A stretch of DNA of 64,000 nucleotides from Pseudotabrizicola alkalilacus. GTDB taxonomy: Bacteria > Pseudomonadota > Alphaproteobacteria > Rhodobacterales > Rhodobacteraceae. Below the pieces are notes generated by a model that saw only the letters and a list, made by a program, of their open reading frames with translations, did no database searches and was not told the origin of the DNA. Below are positions 8,093 through 16,729 of this stretch, piece by piece. The stretch spans positions 1 to 64,000 of the forward strand of contig NZ_QWEY01000007.1 of assembly GCF_003443995.1 (NCBI RefSeq). The letters run 5' to 3'. The translations under genes and the position numbers were made by a program. Each line of letters opens with the position of its first letter. Position 1 is the stretch's first letter.

Positions 8093-9343
8093 TCAATGCA
8101 GGTTATGCTGGCTGCCGGTGCCTTCTTCGTCCAGAAGATGCCCCGTCGCAAAGCGGTTCAGCCCGAATTTTGCCGCAACCGGGTGGCTCTCCCCCGTGGC
8201 CATCAGATGCGCCATAGAGTAGCCCGAGGCAGGCACAGCCTTGAACCCGCCATAGTTCCAGCCGGCATCCAGAAACAGCCCCTCTATCGGTGTCTTGTCG
8301 ATAATGGGTGATCCGTCCGGCGTCATGTCCATGATCCCGCCCCAGGACCGCAGCACGCGGGCGCGGCCGATCATCGGCATCAGCGTCATGCCTGCCTCCA
8401 TCACATGCTCGACCATCGGCAGATTGCCGCGCGCGGCGTAGCTTGCGTAGAAATCCAGATCGCCGCCAAACACGAGCCCACCCTTGTCGGACTGGCTGAT
8501 ATAGAAATGCCCCATGCCAAAGCTGATCACATGATCAATCACCGGCTTCAGCCCTTCGGTCACGAAAGCCTGCAGCACATGGCTCTCGATCGGCAACCGC
8601 AGCCCCGCCATTGCCGCCACCTGCCCCGATCGGCCCGCCGCCACCATGCCTACCTTTTTCGCCCGGATCGCCCCGCGCGTGGTCTGCACCCCGGTCACCC
8701 GGCCATCCACAATATCAATCCCGGTCACTTCGCAATTCTGGATCAGATCCACCCCGCGCTGATCGGCGGCGCGGGCATAGCCCCAGGCCACCGCATCATG
8801 CCGCGCCGTGCCGCCGCGCGGGTGCAACAGCCCGCCATAGATCGGGAACCGGGTGTTTTCATAGTCCAGATAGGGCAGCAATTCGCGCACCCCCTCGCGG
8901 TCCAGCAGCACCGCATCATCGCCCTGATTGAGCATCGCATTGCCGCGCCGGGCAAAGGCATCGCGCTGGCCGTCGGAATGGAACAGGTTGATCAGCCCAC
9001 GCTGCGAATGCATCACGTTGTAATTCAGATCCGCCTCCAGCCCCTCCCACAGTTTCAGCGAGTGGCTGTAGAATTCCGAATTGCCGGGCAGAAAGTAATT
9101 CGCCCGCACAATCGTCGTGTTGCGCCCGATGTTGCCAGAGCCAAGGTAGCCCTTTTCCAGCACCGCGATATTCGTCAGCCCATGGTTTTTCGCCAGATAA
9201 TAGGCGGTGGCCAACCCATGCCCGCCGCCGCCGATGATCACGGCGTCATACTCCGCCTTTGGCGCGGGGTCGCGCCAGGCCGGCTTCCATCCGGCATTGC
9301 CGAACAGACCCTGGGTGATGACCCTGAAACCGGAATAGCGCAT
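8093..9343 (-). CDS. soxB: Sarcosine oxidase beta subunit
   Basis: FAD-dependent subunit (416 residues) that dehydrogenates sarcosine and carries the covalent FMN at the interface with SoxA. A dinucleotide-binding motif GGGGHG is at residues 38-43 (in DAVIIGGGGHGLATAYYLA). A His in GGTARHDAVAWG near residue 180 is a candidate for the covalent FMN site. First gene of the operon; it starts at the ATG at 9343 with GGAAAGGTCTGCC upstream. The product links betaine/sarcosine catabolism to one-carbon folate pools. Confidence 0.95.
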   Translation of the reverse strand: MRYSGFRVITQGLFGNAGWKPAWRDPAPKAEYDAVIIGGGGHGLATAYYLAKNHGLTNIAVLEKGYLGSGNIGRNTTIVRANYFLPGNSEFYSHSLKLWEGLEADLNYNVMHSQRGLINLFHSDGQRDAFARRGNAMLNQGDDAVLLDREGVRELLPYLDYENTRFPIYGGLLHPRGGTARHDAVAWGYARAADQRGVDLIQNCEVTGIDIVDGRVTGVQTTRGAIRAKKVGMVAAGRSGQVAAMAGLRLPIESHVLQAFVTEGLKPVIDHVISFGMGHFYISQSDKGGLVFGGDLDFYASYAARGNLPMVEHVMEAGMTLMPMIGRARVLRSWGGIMDMTPDGSPIIDKTPIEGLFLDAGWNYGGFKAVPASGYSMAHLMATGESHPVAAKFGLNRFATGHLLDEEGTGSQHNLH

Positions 9344-9441
9344 GGCAGACCTTTCCCTGACCGGGACATGTGACCGGGATCATTGATCCGCAGGCATCAA
9401 ACCGGGTCAGGCGCAGATTGGCAAGGTTCCACCGCGCCGCC

Positions 9442-9478
9442 TTGGCCATCCGCGACACCACATGTCGCAGATGGCCAA
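9442..9478 (-). terminator. 16-base inverted repeat after the glutamate dehydrogenase gene
   Basis: Positions 9442-9457 and 9463-9478 are inverted repeats (16 bases, one mismatch) around a 5-base loop CCACA. The hairpin starts 10 bases after the stop codon at 9489 and precedes soxB on the same strand. No T-run follows on the minus strand, so it is either a terminator without a U-tract or an operator ahead of soxB. Confidence 0.6.
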
Positions 9479-9488
9479 ATCAGCCGTT

Positions 9489-10919
9489 TTACAACGCCTT
9501 GGACCGATAGGCCGTCGCCACCCGGCTGATCGAGACGATATAGGCCGCCGTGCGCAGGTCATCGACATCGTCGCGCTCATGCCAGACCTTGCGCATCGCC
9601 TGATAGGCGGTGCGCATGGTGTCATCCAGCCCCGAGCGCACCAGCGCCAGCTCGTCCGATCCGGTCAGGAACTTTTCCTTGAAATCCGGCGACAGGGTCC
9701 AGCCAAGGCCCTGATCCGCCGACAACCGCTCCAGCTCTTCGACCAGAATGCGCGACCGCCCCTCTTCGGCGCGGCGCTGCATCCGGCCAAAGCGGATATG
9801 CGACAGGTTCTTGACCCATTCGAAATACGACACCGTCACCCCGCCCGCATTGGCGTACATGTCGGGGATGATCACCACACCCTTTTCGCGCAGGATCTCA
9901 TCCGCGCCAAAGGTCACCGGGCCATTCGCCGCCTCGACGATCAGCGGGGCCTTGATGCGGGGCGCGTTTTCCATATGGATCACCCCTTCCATCGCGGCCG
10001 GGATCAGGATGTCACATTCCGCCTCCAGCAGCGGGGTGCCATCGGCCACAAACGAGGCCGACGGATAGCCCTGAATCGTGCCCTGCTTGGCCATCCAGTG
10101 CCGCACATCCTCGACATTCAGGCCGGCATCGCTTTGCAATGCGCCGTCCCGCTCGATGATGGCGGTGATGATGCAGCCGTCTTCTTCCGACAGGAACTTG
10201 GCGGCGTGATAGCCCACGTTGCCCAAGCCCTGCACGATCACCCGCTTGCCCTCCAGCCCGCCGGTCAGACCGGCCTTGGCCTTGTCTTCTGGGTGGCGGA
10301 AGAATTCCTGCAAGGCGTATTGCACGCCGCGCCCGGTCGCCTCGACCCGGCCCTGAATCCCGCCGGCATGCGGCGGCTTGCCGGTGACACAGGCGTTGCC
10401 GTTGATGTCAGTGGTGTTCATCCGCTTGTACTGATCGGCGATCCACGCCATTTCGCGCTCGCCCGTTCCCATGTCGGGGGCGGGCACGTTCTGCGCCGGG
10501 TTGATCAGGTCGCGCTTGATCAGCTCATAGGCAAAGCGCCGGGTGATCAGCTCCAGCTCGTGTTCTTCCCAGGCGCGGGGGTCGATGCACAGCCCGCCCT
10601 TGGACCCGCCGAACGGCGTTTCCACCAGCGCGCATTTATAGGTCATCAGCGCCGCCAGCGCCTCAACCTCGTTCTGGTTGACCGACAGCGCATAGCGGAT
10701 ACCGCCCTTGACCGGCTCCATATGTTCGGAATGCACCGAGCGATAACCGGTAAAGGTCTCGATCTTGCCGCGCAGACGCACCCCAAAGCGCACGGTGTAG
10801 GTCGAGTTACACACCCGGATTTTCTGCTCCAGTCCGGGGCTCAGATCCATCAGCCGCACGGCGCGGTTGAACATCAGATCTACAGACTCCCGAAAACTCG
10901 GTTCGCCATCCCTAATCAT
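9489..10919 (-). CDS. Glu/Leu/Phe/Val-type dehydrogenase, probably NAD-glutamate dehydrogenase
   Basis: Reversibly deaminates glutamate to 2-oxoglutarate and ammonium. The 476-residue chain has the N-terminal ELFV substrate domain with PVKGGIRY and the catalytic-lysine neighbourhood ALMTYKCALVETPFGGSKGG, then a Rossmann domain with GLGNVG. A longer C-terminal extension than the 420-residue clostridial type is present. Leucine or valine specificity cannot be excluded by eye. The start at 10919 follows a GGAGGGATGG-type site. Monocistronic; a palindrome and a hairpin occupy its upstream region. Confidence 0.88.
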   Translation of the reverse strand: MIRDGEPSFRESVDLMFNRAVRLMDLSPGLEQKIRVCNSTYTVRFGVRLRGKIETFTGYRSVHSEHMEPVKGGIRYALSVNQNEVEALAALMTYKCALVETPFGGSKGGLCIDPRAWEEHELELITRRFAYELIKRDLINPAQNVPAPDMGTGEREMAWIADQYKRMNTTDINGNACVTGKPPHAGGIQGRVEATGRGVQYALQEFFRHPEDKAKAGLTGGLEGKRVIVQGLGNVGYHAAKFLSEEDGCIITAIIERDGALQSDAGLNVEDVRHWMAKQGTIQGYPSASFVADGTPLLEAECDILIPAAMEGVIHMENAPRIKAPLIVEAANGPVTFGADEILREKGVVIIPDMYANAGGVTVSYFEWVKNLSHIRFGRMQRRAEEGRSRILVEELERLSADQGLGWTLSPDFKEKFLTGSDELALVRSGLDDTMRTAYQAMRKVWHERDDVDDLRTAAYIVSISRVATAYRSKAL

Positions 10920-11278
10920 GCCATCCCTCCTGTCAGGCCGGGCGCAACGGACTGCGCCCGTCGCCCAGCCTAACGATAGTTTGTGAACAGTTCATCGCAA
11001 AAACTGCCCGTTGGGTGACGAAAAAACGAATCGAATCGTAGCGACTCCCCGCTGGACTGCCGATTCCTTCCTGTGGCACAGCTGGCAAAACCGCTTTGGC
11101 TGTTGCCGCCCCAGCAACAGTCCTGCCCTGCAAGGCCCATTCGTCGCCAATCTCTGCGCCATGCTCGCGCTTGCTTTACCCACGCCATAATTTTGCCGCT
11201 CTGACTGCGTCTTCTGCGACCCAGACATCATGCCAAAGATCCGTGGGGGCGGGGCTTTCGGCGCTTGGGGACAGTGGA
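10920..11278. other. Divergent intergenic region between dehydrogenase and Tad-type genes
   Basis: This 359-base stretch contains no convincing gene. It holds a hairpin in the dehydrogenase leader (CGGGCGCA 10939-10946, TGCGCCCG 10953-10960), a perfect palindrome TGAAC-A-GTTCA (10984-10994), a CGAAT CGAAT direct repeat (about 11028-11037), and a second hairpin (CTGTTGC 11100-11106, GCAACAG 11114-11120). The palindrome is the best operator candidate for the dehydrogenase gene. Reading frames across the region lack start signals. Confidence 0.6.
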
Positions 11279-12973
11279 ATGGACCGCAGAATAATCAGTG
11301 CTGCCAAAAGGCTTTCGCGCAAGAGTGCCCTGCGTTTCGCAAGGGACGAAGACGGTCATATCGTCGTTTTCACCGCCATCATGGCGACTCTGATGCTGAT
11401 GCTGGCCGGGGTCGGGATCGACATCATCAACTTTGAGACCGTACGCACCAAACAACAGCAGACGCTGGATCGTGCCACCCTCGCCGCCGCCTCGCTGACG
11501 CAAGAGCTGGATGCCGAAAGCGTGGTGCGCGATTACTTTGCCAAGGCCGACATGGCCGATCACCTGCGGCTGGTACAGTTCCAGCGCACCTTCAACGCCT
11601 CGACGGTCCGGGCCGAGGCCGAGATCGAGCTGACCCCGATCTTCATGAACCTGTATGATCTGTCCGACAGCACAAAACTGGTCGCCCGTGGTGCCTCGCA
11701 GGCCGAGCAGCGGATCAACAATATCGAAATCATGCTGGTGCTTGACGTGTCCGGCTCGATGGCCGGTACCAAGCTGACCAACCTGAAATCCGCCGCCAGC
11801 GAATTCATCGATACGGTGATGAGTCAGGACATCGAAAACCGCGTCTCAATCGGGATCGTGCCCTATAACGGTCAGGTGAACCTGCCGCAGTATCTGCAAA
11901 GCATGTTCAATGCGGAAGACGACCATGAAGTCGACTTCGTAAACTGCTTTGACCTGCCCGCCACCACCTACAACAGCCTGACCCTGTCACGCACCACGCC
12001 GATGCCAGTGACGGCGCATGCCGACACCTATTCGACCACCTCGACCGGCTATATCGCACCGACCCATTCCAATGCTGTGGTGGCCACGGGCAACCGCTGG
12101 TGCCCGCCCGCGACCGGCCACCTGACCGGAAACGTGATCCGCGCCCCCACCAACAACCGCACGGCGTTGAAAGCCCACATCAACGGTCTTTCCGCCATCG
12201 GCGCGACCTCGATCAACGCCGGGTTGAAATGGGGCGCGGCGCTGCTCGATCCTTCGGCGCGGTCGCTCTACACCGGCATGGTCGCCCAGGGTCAGACACC
12301 CTCTTATTTCGGCAACCGCCCGTTTGAATACAACGACCGCGAGGCGATGAAGATCATCGTGCTGATGACCGATGGCGAACATTTCGCCGAAGAGCGGGTG
12401 AACGAGGCTTACCGTCACGGTACTTCCCCGATCTGGCGCGCCAACTCGGTCAACCAGTATTCGATCTTCCATCAGGCCCGGGTCAACACCTCGTCTTCGA
12501 CAAACATCTGCAACAGCCGCCCGTTCTATGTGCCACATCTGAACGCTTGGCATTCGCGCCCGTGGAACGGTTCAAACCCGTCCAGCAGCACCTGCTACAG
12601 CACGACCGCCACCTATACCGGCGCGACGCGCCAGGACTGGCAGACTCTGTGGGCCAACGTGCGTCTGTCCTGGGTTGCGCAGCAGTTCTACGTCCGTCCT
12701 CTGGGCGTCACGCAGACCAACCAGATGAACGCCATGCGCAGCCAGACCCCGATCAACACCATGAACACCCAGCTGCAGCAGGTCTGCGGTCTGGCCAAGG
12801 CGCGCGAGGTGATGATCTACGGCATCGCCTTCGAGGCCCCGACCAATGGCCGCGCCCTGATCGAAAACTGCGCCAGCTCTCCCGCGCATTACTTCAACGC
12901 GCAGGGGCTGGAGATCAGCACCGCCTTCCGCTCCATCGCCACCAACATCAGCCAGTTGAAACTGACCCAATGA
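11279..12973 (+). CDS. TadG-like pilus-assembly protein with von Willebrand factor A domain
   Basis: A 564-residue protein anchored by one N-terminal membrane segment (about 28-50), preceded by the RDEDG motif seen in TadE/TadG pseudopilins (compare RKDERG and KRDERG in the two genes downstream). A VWA domain begins at about residue 148 with a MIDAS motif DVSGS at 156-160. I start at the ATG at 11279, which follows GGGGACAGTGG; an upstream in-frame ATG has no ribosome site. It overlaps the next gene by four bases. In Tad systems TadG spans periplasm and outer membrane; the rest of the Tad machinery is not in this window. Confidence 0.82.
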   Translation: MDRRIISAAKRLSRKSALRFARDEDGHIVVFTAIMATLMLMLAGVGIDIINFETVRTKQQQTLDRATLAAASLTQELDAESVVRDYFAKADMADHLRLVQFQRTFNASTVRAEAEIELTPIFMNLYDLSDSTKLVARGASQAEQRINNIEIMLVLDVSGSMAGTKLTNLKSAASEFIDTVMSQDIENRVSIGIVPYNGQVNLPQYLQSMFNAEDDHEVDFVNCFDLPATTYNSLTLSRTTPMPVTAHADTYSTTSTGYIAPTHSNAVVATGNRWCPPATGHLTGNVIRAPTNNRTALKAHINGLSAIGATSINAGLKWGAALLDPSARSLYTGMVAQGQTPSYFGNRPFEYNDREAMKIIVLMTDGEHFAEERVNEAYRHGTSPIWRANSVNQYSIFHQARVNTSSSTNICNSRPFYVPHLNAWHSRPWNGSNPSSSTCYSTTATYTGATRQDWQTLWANVRLSWVAQQFYVRPLGVTQTNQMNAMRSQTPINTMNTQLQQVCGLAKAREVMIYGIAFEAPTNGRALIENCASSPAHYFNAQGLEISTAFRSIATNISQLKLTQ

Positions 12974-13506
12974 TCACCCGCATCCGCACCCTCTTCCGCC
13001 CCTTCCGCAAGGACGAGCGCGGGCTGGCCTCGGTCGAGTTCGCGCTGTTCTTCCCGCTCTACCTCGGCATGTTCTTCTGGGCCGCCGAAGTGGGCATCCT
13101 GATGATCAAATCGGTGATGCTCGATCACTCGCTGGATGTGGCCATGCGCGACCTGCGCCTTGGGCTGAAGGAAAACCCCACGCAGGACAGCCTCAAGCGC
13201 GACATCTGCGCCCGCGCCCGCATCATCGGCAATTGCGAAGACCAGATGATGATCGAGCTGCAGGCGGTCTCGACCCAAACATGGGCGATGCCGCAAACCC
13301 CGGTCACCTGTGTCAACAACGACGAGGAAATCCAGCCCGTGGTCACCTTCTCGCTGGGCCAGCAGCAACAGCTGATGCTGGTGCGTGCCTGCATCGTGGT
13401 GCCGGTGCTGTTCCCGCGCATGATCCTGGGCCGCCAGCTGTTTCCCGACAGCACCGGCGGCGTCGGCATCTCGTCAATCTCGTCCTTCGTCAACGAACCG
13501 TCCTGA
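12970..13506 (+). CDS. TadE/TadG-family minor pseudopilin
   Basis: 178 residues. The N-terminus has RKDERGLASVEFALFFPLY, a TadE-type processing/anchor segment with the conserved Glu after the processing site, then a single membrane helix and an extracytoplasmic domain with three cysteines or so that may pair. The ATG at 12970 overlaps the stop of the VWA gene (ATGA). It is probably co-assembled with its two neighbours at the cell surface. Confidence 0.82.
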   Translation: MITRIRTLFRPFRKDERGLASVEFALFFPLYLGMFFWAAEVGILMIKSVMLDHSLDVAMRDLRLGLKENPTQDSLKRDICARARIIGNCEDQMMIELQAVSTQTWAMPQTPVTCVNNDEEIQPVVTFSLGQQQQLMLVRACIVVPVLFPRMILGRQLFPDSTGGVGISSISSFVNEPS

Positions 13507-13519
13507 GGCTGGTGACATC

Positions 13520-14113
13520 ATGATGCGCAACCTTCTGCAAATGACCCTCACCGCCTTGCGCCGTTTCAAGCGTGACGAACGCGGGCTGGCCGCAGCCGAG
13601 ATGCTCATGGTCATGCCGATCTACATGTTCTGCATCTTCGGCACCTTCACCTTCTGGGATGCCTTTGATGTGGTGAACCGCTCGCAAAAGGCCGCCTATT
13701 CGGTCTCTGATCTGGTGACCCGCAAACAGGACAACGTGACCGAGGCCTATGTGAACGGCATGTTCAGCACCCTGCAATACATGATGGGGCCCTCGCTGCC
13801 GACCAGAACCCGGATCACCTCGGTCTTCTACAGCGAAGCCCGCGACCGGTACGAGGTGCTGTGGTCCCGCGCCAGCACCCCCACCATCCCGCGCCTGACC
13901 ACCGCCACCCTGCCCGAGCTGCAAGACCATCTGCCGGTAATGCATGATGGCGACGCGCTGATCGTGGTCGAGGCCAATATAGATTTCGTCCCGCTGCTCC
14001 GCCCCGTCGACTGGGTGATGGGCAATGTGGACGACGGCGTCCTGCGCCATGTCATCGTCACCCGCCCGCGTTTCCTGCCAAAGATCTGCATGCAGGGCGT
14101 CGCCTGCGGGTAA
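13520..14113 (+). CDS. TadE-like pseudopilin
   Basis: 197 residues. KRDERGLAAAEMLMVMPIY and a hydrophobic helix at about 22-48 mark it as a second TadE-type protein, 13 bases after the first. The remainder is a periplasmic domain of unknown fold. Its last codons and stop lie inside a three-copy 30-base tandem repeat, so its 3' end has been duplicated downstream as noncoding sequence. Confidence 0.8.
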   Translation: MMRNLLQMTLTALRRFKRDERGLAAAEMLMVMPIYMFCIFGTFTFWDAFDVVNRSQKAAYSVSDLVTRKQDNVTEAYVNGMFSTLQYMMGPSLPTRTRITSVFYSEARDRYEVLWSRASTPTIPRLTTATLPELQDHLPVMHDGDALIVVEANIDFVPLLRPVDWVMGNVDDGVLRHVIVTRPRFLPKICMQGVACG

Positions 14114-14191
14114 CCGCGCGCCCTGATCAGAGCCTGCGGGTAACCGCGCGCCTTGATCAGAGCCTGCGGCTAACCGCGCGCCTTGATCAGC
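14102..14191. repeat. Three tandem copies of a 30-base unit over two convergent gene ends
   Basis: Copies are 14102-14131, 14132-14161 and 14162-14191, differing at one or two positions. Copy 1 contains the stop of the plus-strand TadE-like gene (14111-14113); copy 3 contains the stop of the minus-strand membrane protein gene (14170-14172) and its last codons (LIKARG). The expansion leaves both genes intact and lengthens the gap between them. Confidence 0.9.
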
Positions 14192-14661
14192 GCATCCAGC
14201 ACCTCGGCCATATAGCGCGCCTCGTGCCGGTGGGTGACACCGCCCACGCCCACCGACCGGCCCAGCCGCCACCACAGCCCCGGCGCCCAGCCGCGCGGCC
14301 CGCCCTGCCTCAGCGACAGGGTGAACCCGCCCGCAGGCTTGAACGCAAACACCCCCCGGTTGACCGCGCGGATCTGATCCACCCGCGCCAGCTCGCGCCC
14401 CGCGTGATCGCGCAACGCCTCGCGCGTCAGCACCAGCCCCTGAGCCGTCGATTGCCACATCCGCACCGACAGCCACAGCGAGGCCGCGCCGAACCCCAGC
14501 AAGAACACCAGCCAGCCCGCGCCATCCGGCGGATAGGCCAGCGCCAGATAGACCAGTGCCGCCCCCAGCACCCCCAGGATCGTCACCCCCACCACCCGCC
14601 GGGGCGGTGACGGGCGCAGCTCGGCCAGAACAGCGGCGGCATCAGGGGTCTGGTCAGGCAT
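14170..14661 (-). CDS. Small two-helix membrane protein of unknown function
   Basis: 163 residues. Two hydrophobic segments (about 25-45 and 48-66) are followed by a basic soluble domain with two tandem short strands (GLVLTREALRDHAGRELARV). The layout resembles hypothetical inner-membrane proteins with a PH-like C-terminal domain that are common in Rhodobacteraceae. Two adjacent ATGs occur at 14664 and 14661; I prefer the second because GGAG is then six bases away. It diverges from the small lipoprotein gene. Confidence 0.65.
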   Translation of the reverse strand: MPDQTPDAAAVLAELRPSPPRRVVGVTILGVLGAALVYLALAYPPDGAGWLVFLLGFGAASLWLSVRMWQSTAQGLVLTREALRDHAGRELARVDQIRAVNRGVFAFKPAGGFTLSLRQGGPRGWAPGLWWRLGRSVGVGGVTHRHEARYMAEVLDALIKARG

Positions 14662-14820
14662 CATGCGCTCCGGGGGCTGGCGGTCAGGGTTCCCAGCCCA
14701 TAAACCAGCCGCCGCCGCAGGGATAGGGGCTTGGCCGCTTCCCCCTCCCCCTTGCCCGCTGCGGTGAACCTGCCTAGGGTCGGCGCGATACGGCCAGCCC
14801 TGCCGCCGATGGATTGCCAG

Positions 14821-15072
14821 ATGATGCCCTTTGCCCGCCCCCGCCGCCGCCCCCTGCTGGCCCTGCTGACCCTGCTCTGCCTCGGGGTGGCAGCCTGCGC
14901 GCCCTTGCCCGACATCGCGCAGACCGTTGACGCGCCGCCGCCGGTTCTGGTGCCGCTGGCCGGCATTCTGGCGCAGGCCGATGCGGTTGGCACCAGCGCC
15001 GCCGCGGTCGCCCCGGTGACCGCACGAGCCGACCGCCTGCGCGCCCGCGCCGATCAGCTGCGCAGCCAATAG
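14821..15072 (+). CDS. Small predicted lipoprotein
   Basis: 83 residues. A basic, hydrophobic leader ends in GVAAC, a lipobox, so Cys at about residue 26 would be lipidated. The mature part is short, Ala/Arg rich and weakly helical (ADRLRARADQL), with no recognisable domain. The start could also be the ATG at 14809. Its neighbours are a membrane protein on the other strand and hom; no functional link is apparent. Confidence 0.5.
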   Translation: MMPFARPRRRPLLALLTLLCLGVAACAPLPDIAQTVDAPPPVLVPLAGILAQADAVGTSAAAVAPVTARADRLRARADQLRSQ

Positions 15073-15186
15073 GCACCCCGACCGATTTCACCGCCCCCCG
15101 CCCCTGCCGCACCCGCGCCGCGTTGCCTTGACCCGACAGCCGCGCTAAGACCGCGATCAAAGCATACCCAAAAGACGGAGTCCCCC

Positions 15187-16482
15187 ATGCCAGCCCCCCT
15201 GCGAATTGGTCTTGCCGGTCTGGGAACCGTCGGCATCGGCGTGGTAAAGATTGTCCAGCGCCATGCCGATCTGATCGCCGCCCGCGCTGGCCGCCCGGTG
15301 GTGATCACCGCCGTCTCTGCCCGCGATCCGCAAAAGAACCGCGATGCCGACCTGTCGAATTACCCTTGGGAAACCGATCCGGTGGCGCTCGCCCGCCGCG
15401 ACGACATCGACGTGTTTGTCGAGGTGATGGGCGGTCATGAGGGCCCGGCGCGACTGGCCACCGAAGCCGCCATCGCGGCGGGCAAGGATGTGGTCACCGC
15501 GAACAAGGCGCTGCTCGCGCATTACGGCCACGAACTGGCCGTCGCCGCCGAGGCGCAGGGCAAGGTGATCCGGTTCGAGGCGGCCGTCGCAGGCGGCATC
15601 CCGGTGATCAAGACCCTGACCGAAGGTCTGGCGGGCAACCAGATGCGCCGCGTCATGGGCGTGATGAACGGCACCTGCAACTATATCCTGACCCGGATGC
15701 AGGCCTCCGGCCTGCCCTATGAGGCGGTGTTCGAAGAGGCCCGGCAACTGGGCTATCTGGAGGCCGACCCGAACCTGGATGTCGGCGGCATCGACGCGGG
15801 CCACAAGCTGTCGCTGCTGGCCGCCATCGCCTTTGGCACCCGCGTCAGCTTTGACAAGGTCGAGTTGGAGGGCATCGGCAATGTCTCGATCGAAGACATC
15901 AATCTGGCCGATGACATGGGCTATCACATCAAGCTGCTGGGTGTGGCACAAATGACCGGGCGCGGGCTGGAACAGCGCATGACCCCCTGCCTTGTGCCCG
16001 CCGAAAGCCCCTTGGGCCAGTTGCAGGGCGGCACCAATATGGTGGTGCTCGAAGGCGATAGCGTGGGCCAGATCGTGATGCGCGGCGCGGGCGCGGGCGA
16101 AGGCCCGACCGCCAGCGCCGTGATGGCCGATGTGATCGACATCGCACGCGGCACCCGGCTGTCGACCTTTGGCCGCCCCGCCACCTCGCTGACCGAACCT
16201 GTGGCAGCAAAATCCGCGACCCCTGCGCCCTATTACCTGCGCATGTCCCTTTTGGACAAACCCGGCGCGCTGGCCAAGATCGCCACGGCACTGGGCGAGG
16301 CAGGCATCTCGATTGACCAGATGCGCCAGCTGAACCAACCGGGTGCCGCCGATGACAAGGCCACCGTGCTGATCGTCACCCACAAAGCCTCCCCCGCCGA
16401 TGTCGCCTATGCGCTGGACCAGTTCGGCACCACCGGCGTTCTGCTCGGCGCGCCCGTGGCGATCCGCATCGAAGAGGTCTGA
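15187..16482 (+). CDS. hom: Homoserine dehydrogenase
   Basis: Reduces aspartate semialdehyde to homoserine, the branch to threonine and methionine. 431 residues: an N-terminal Rossmann domain with GLAGLGTVGIGVV, the central catalytic region with NGTCNYILTRM, and a C-terminal ACT domain (from about 350, YYLRMSLLDKPGALAKIA) that normally senses threonine. The start has GACGGAGT upstream. It is followed by glpX and recJ, an order widely kept in Rhodobacteraceae. Confidence 0.97.
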   Translation: MPAPLRIGLAGLGTVGIGVVKIVQRHADLIAARAGRPVVITAVSARDPQKNRDADLSNYPWETDPVALARRDDIDVFVEVMGGHEGPARLATEAAIAAGKDVVTANKALLAHYGHELAVAAEAQGKVIRFEAAVAGGIPVIKTLTEGLAGNQMRRVMGVMNGTCNYILTRMQASGLPYEAVFEEARQLGYLEADPNLDVGGIDAGHKLSLLAAIAFGTRVSFDKVELEGIGNVSIEDINLADDMGYHIKLLGVAQMTGRGLEQRMTPCLVPAESPLGQLQGGTNMVVLEGDSVGQIVMRGAGAGEGPTASAVMADVIDIARGTRLSTFGRPATSLTEPVAAKSATPAPYYLRMSLLDKPGALAKIATALGEAGISIDQMRQLNQPGAADDKATVLIVTHKASPADVAYALDQFGTTGVLLGAPVAIRIEEV

Positions 16483-16729
16483 ACCGCCTTGCCTTGCCGC
16501 CGCAGGCCCCGGCCTTGCCCCTGCCGTGGCGGGGGGCAAAGGTTAACAGATGATGAATCCAGCATAGTCAAGACATTGATTTCATTGAATGGCTTGGGCT
16601 GTAACACAGTGGGCACTTACGCCCCACCCCGCGCTGATTTCCCGGCGCGGTTAGCGCCATCACGCTTGCCCCAGGGCGATGCGGCAGGCTAAAGGAAGCA
16701 CGAGCGCATTTCCCAAAAAAGGACAGATC

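Noticed and set aside
9462-10973. Plus-strand open frame of 503 codons
   Set aside because: Antisense of the glutamate dehydrogenase gene, no start signal.
11070-11095. Possible sigma-54 promoter (TGGCAC...GCAAA)
   Set aside because: The downstream element should be TTGCA at fixed spacing; here it is reversed in sense and not matched.
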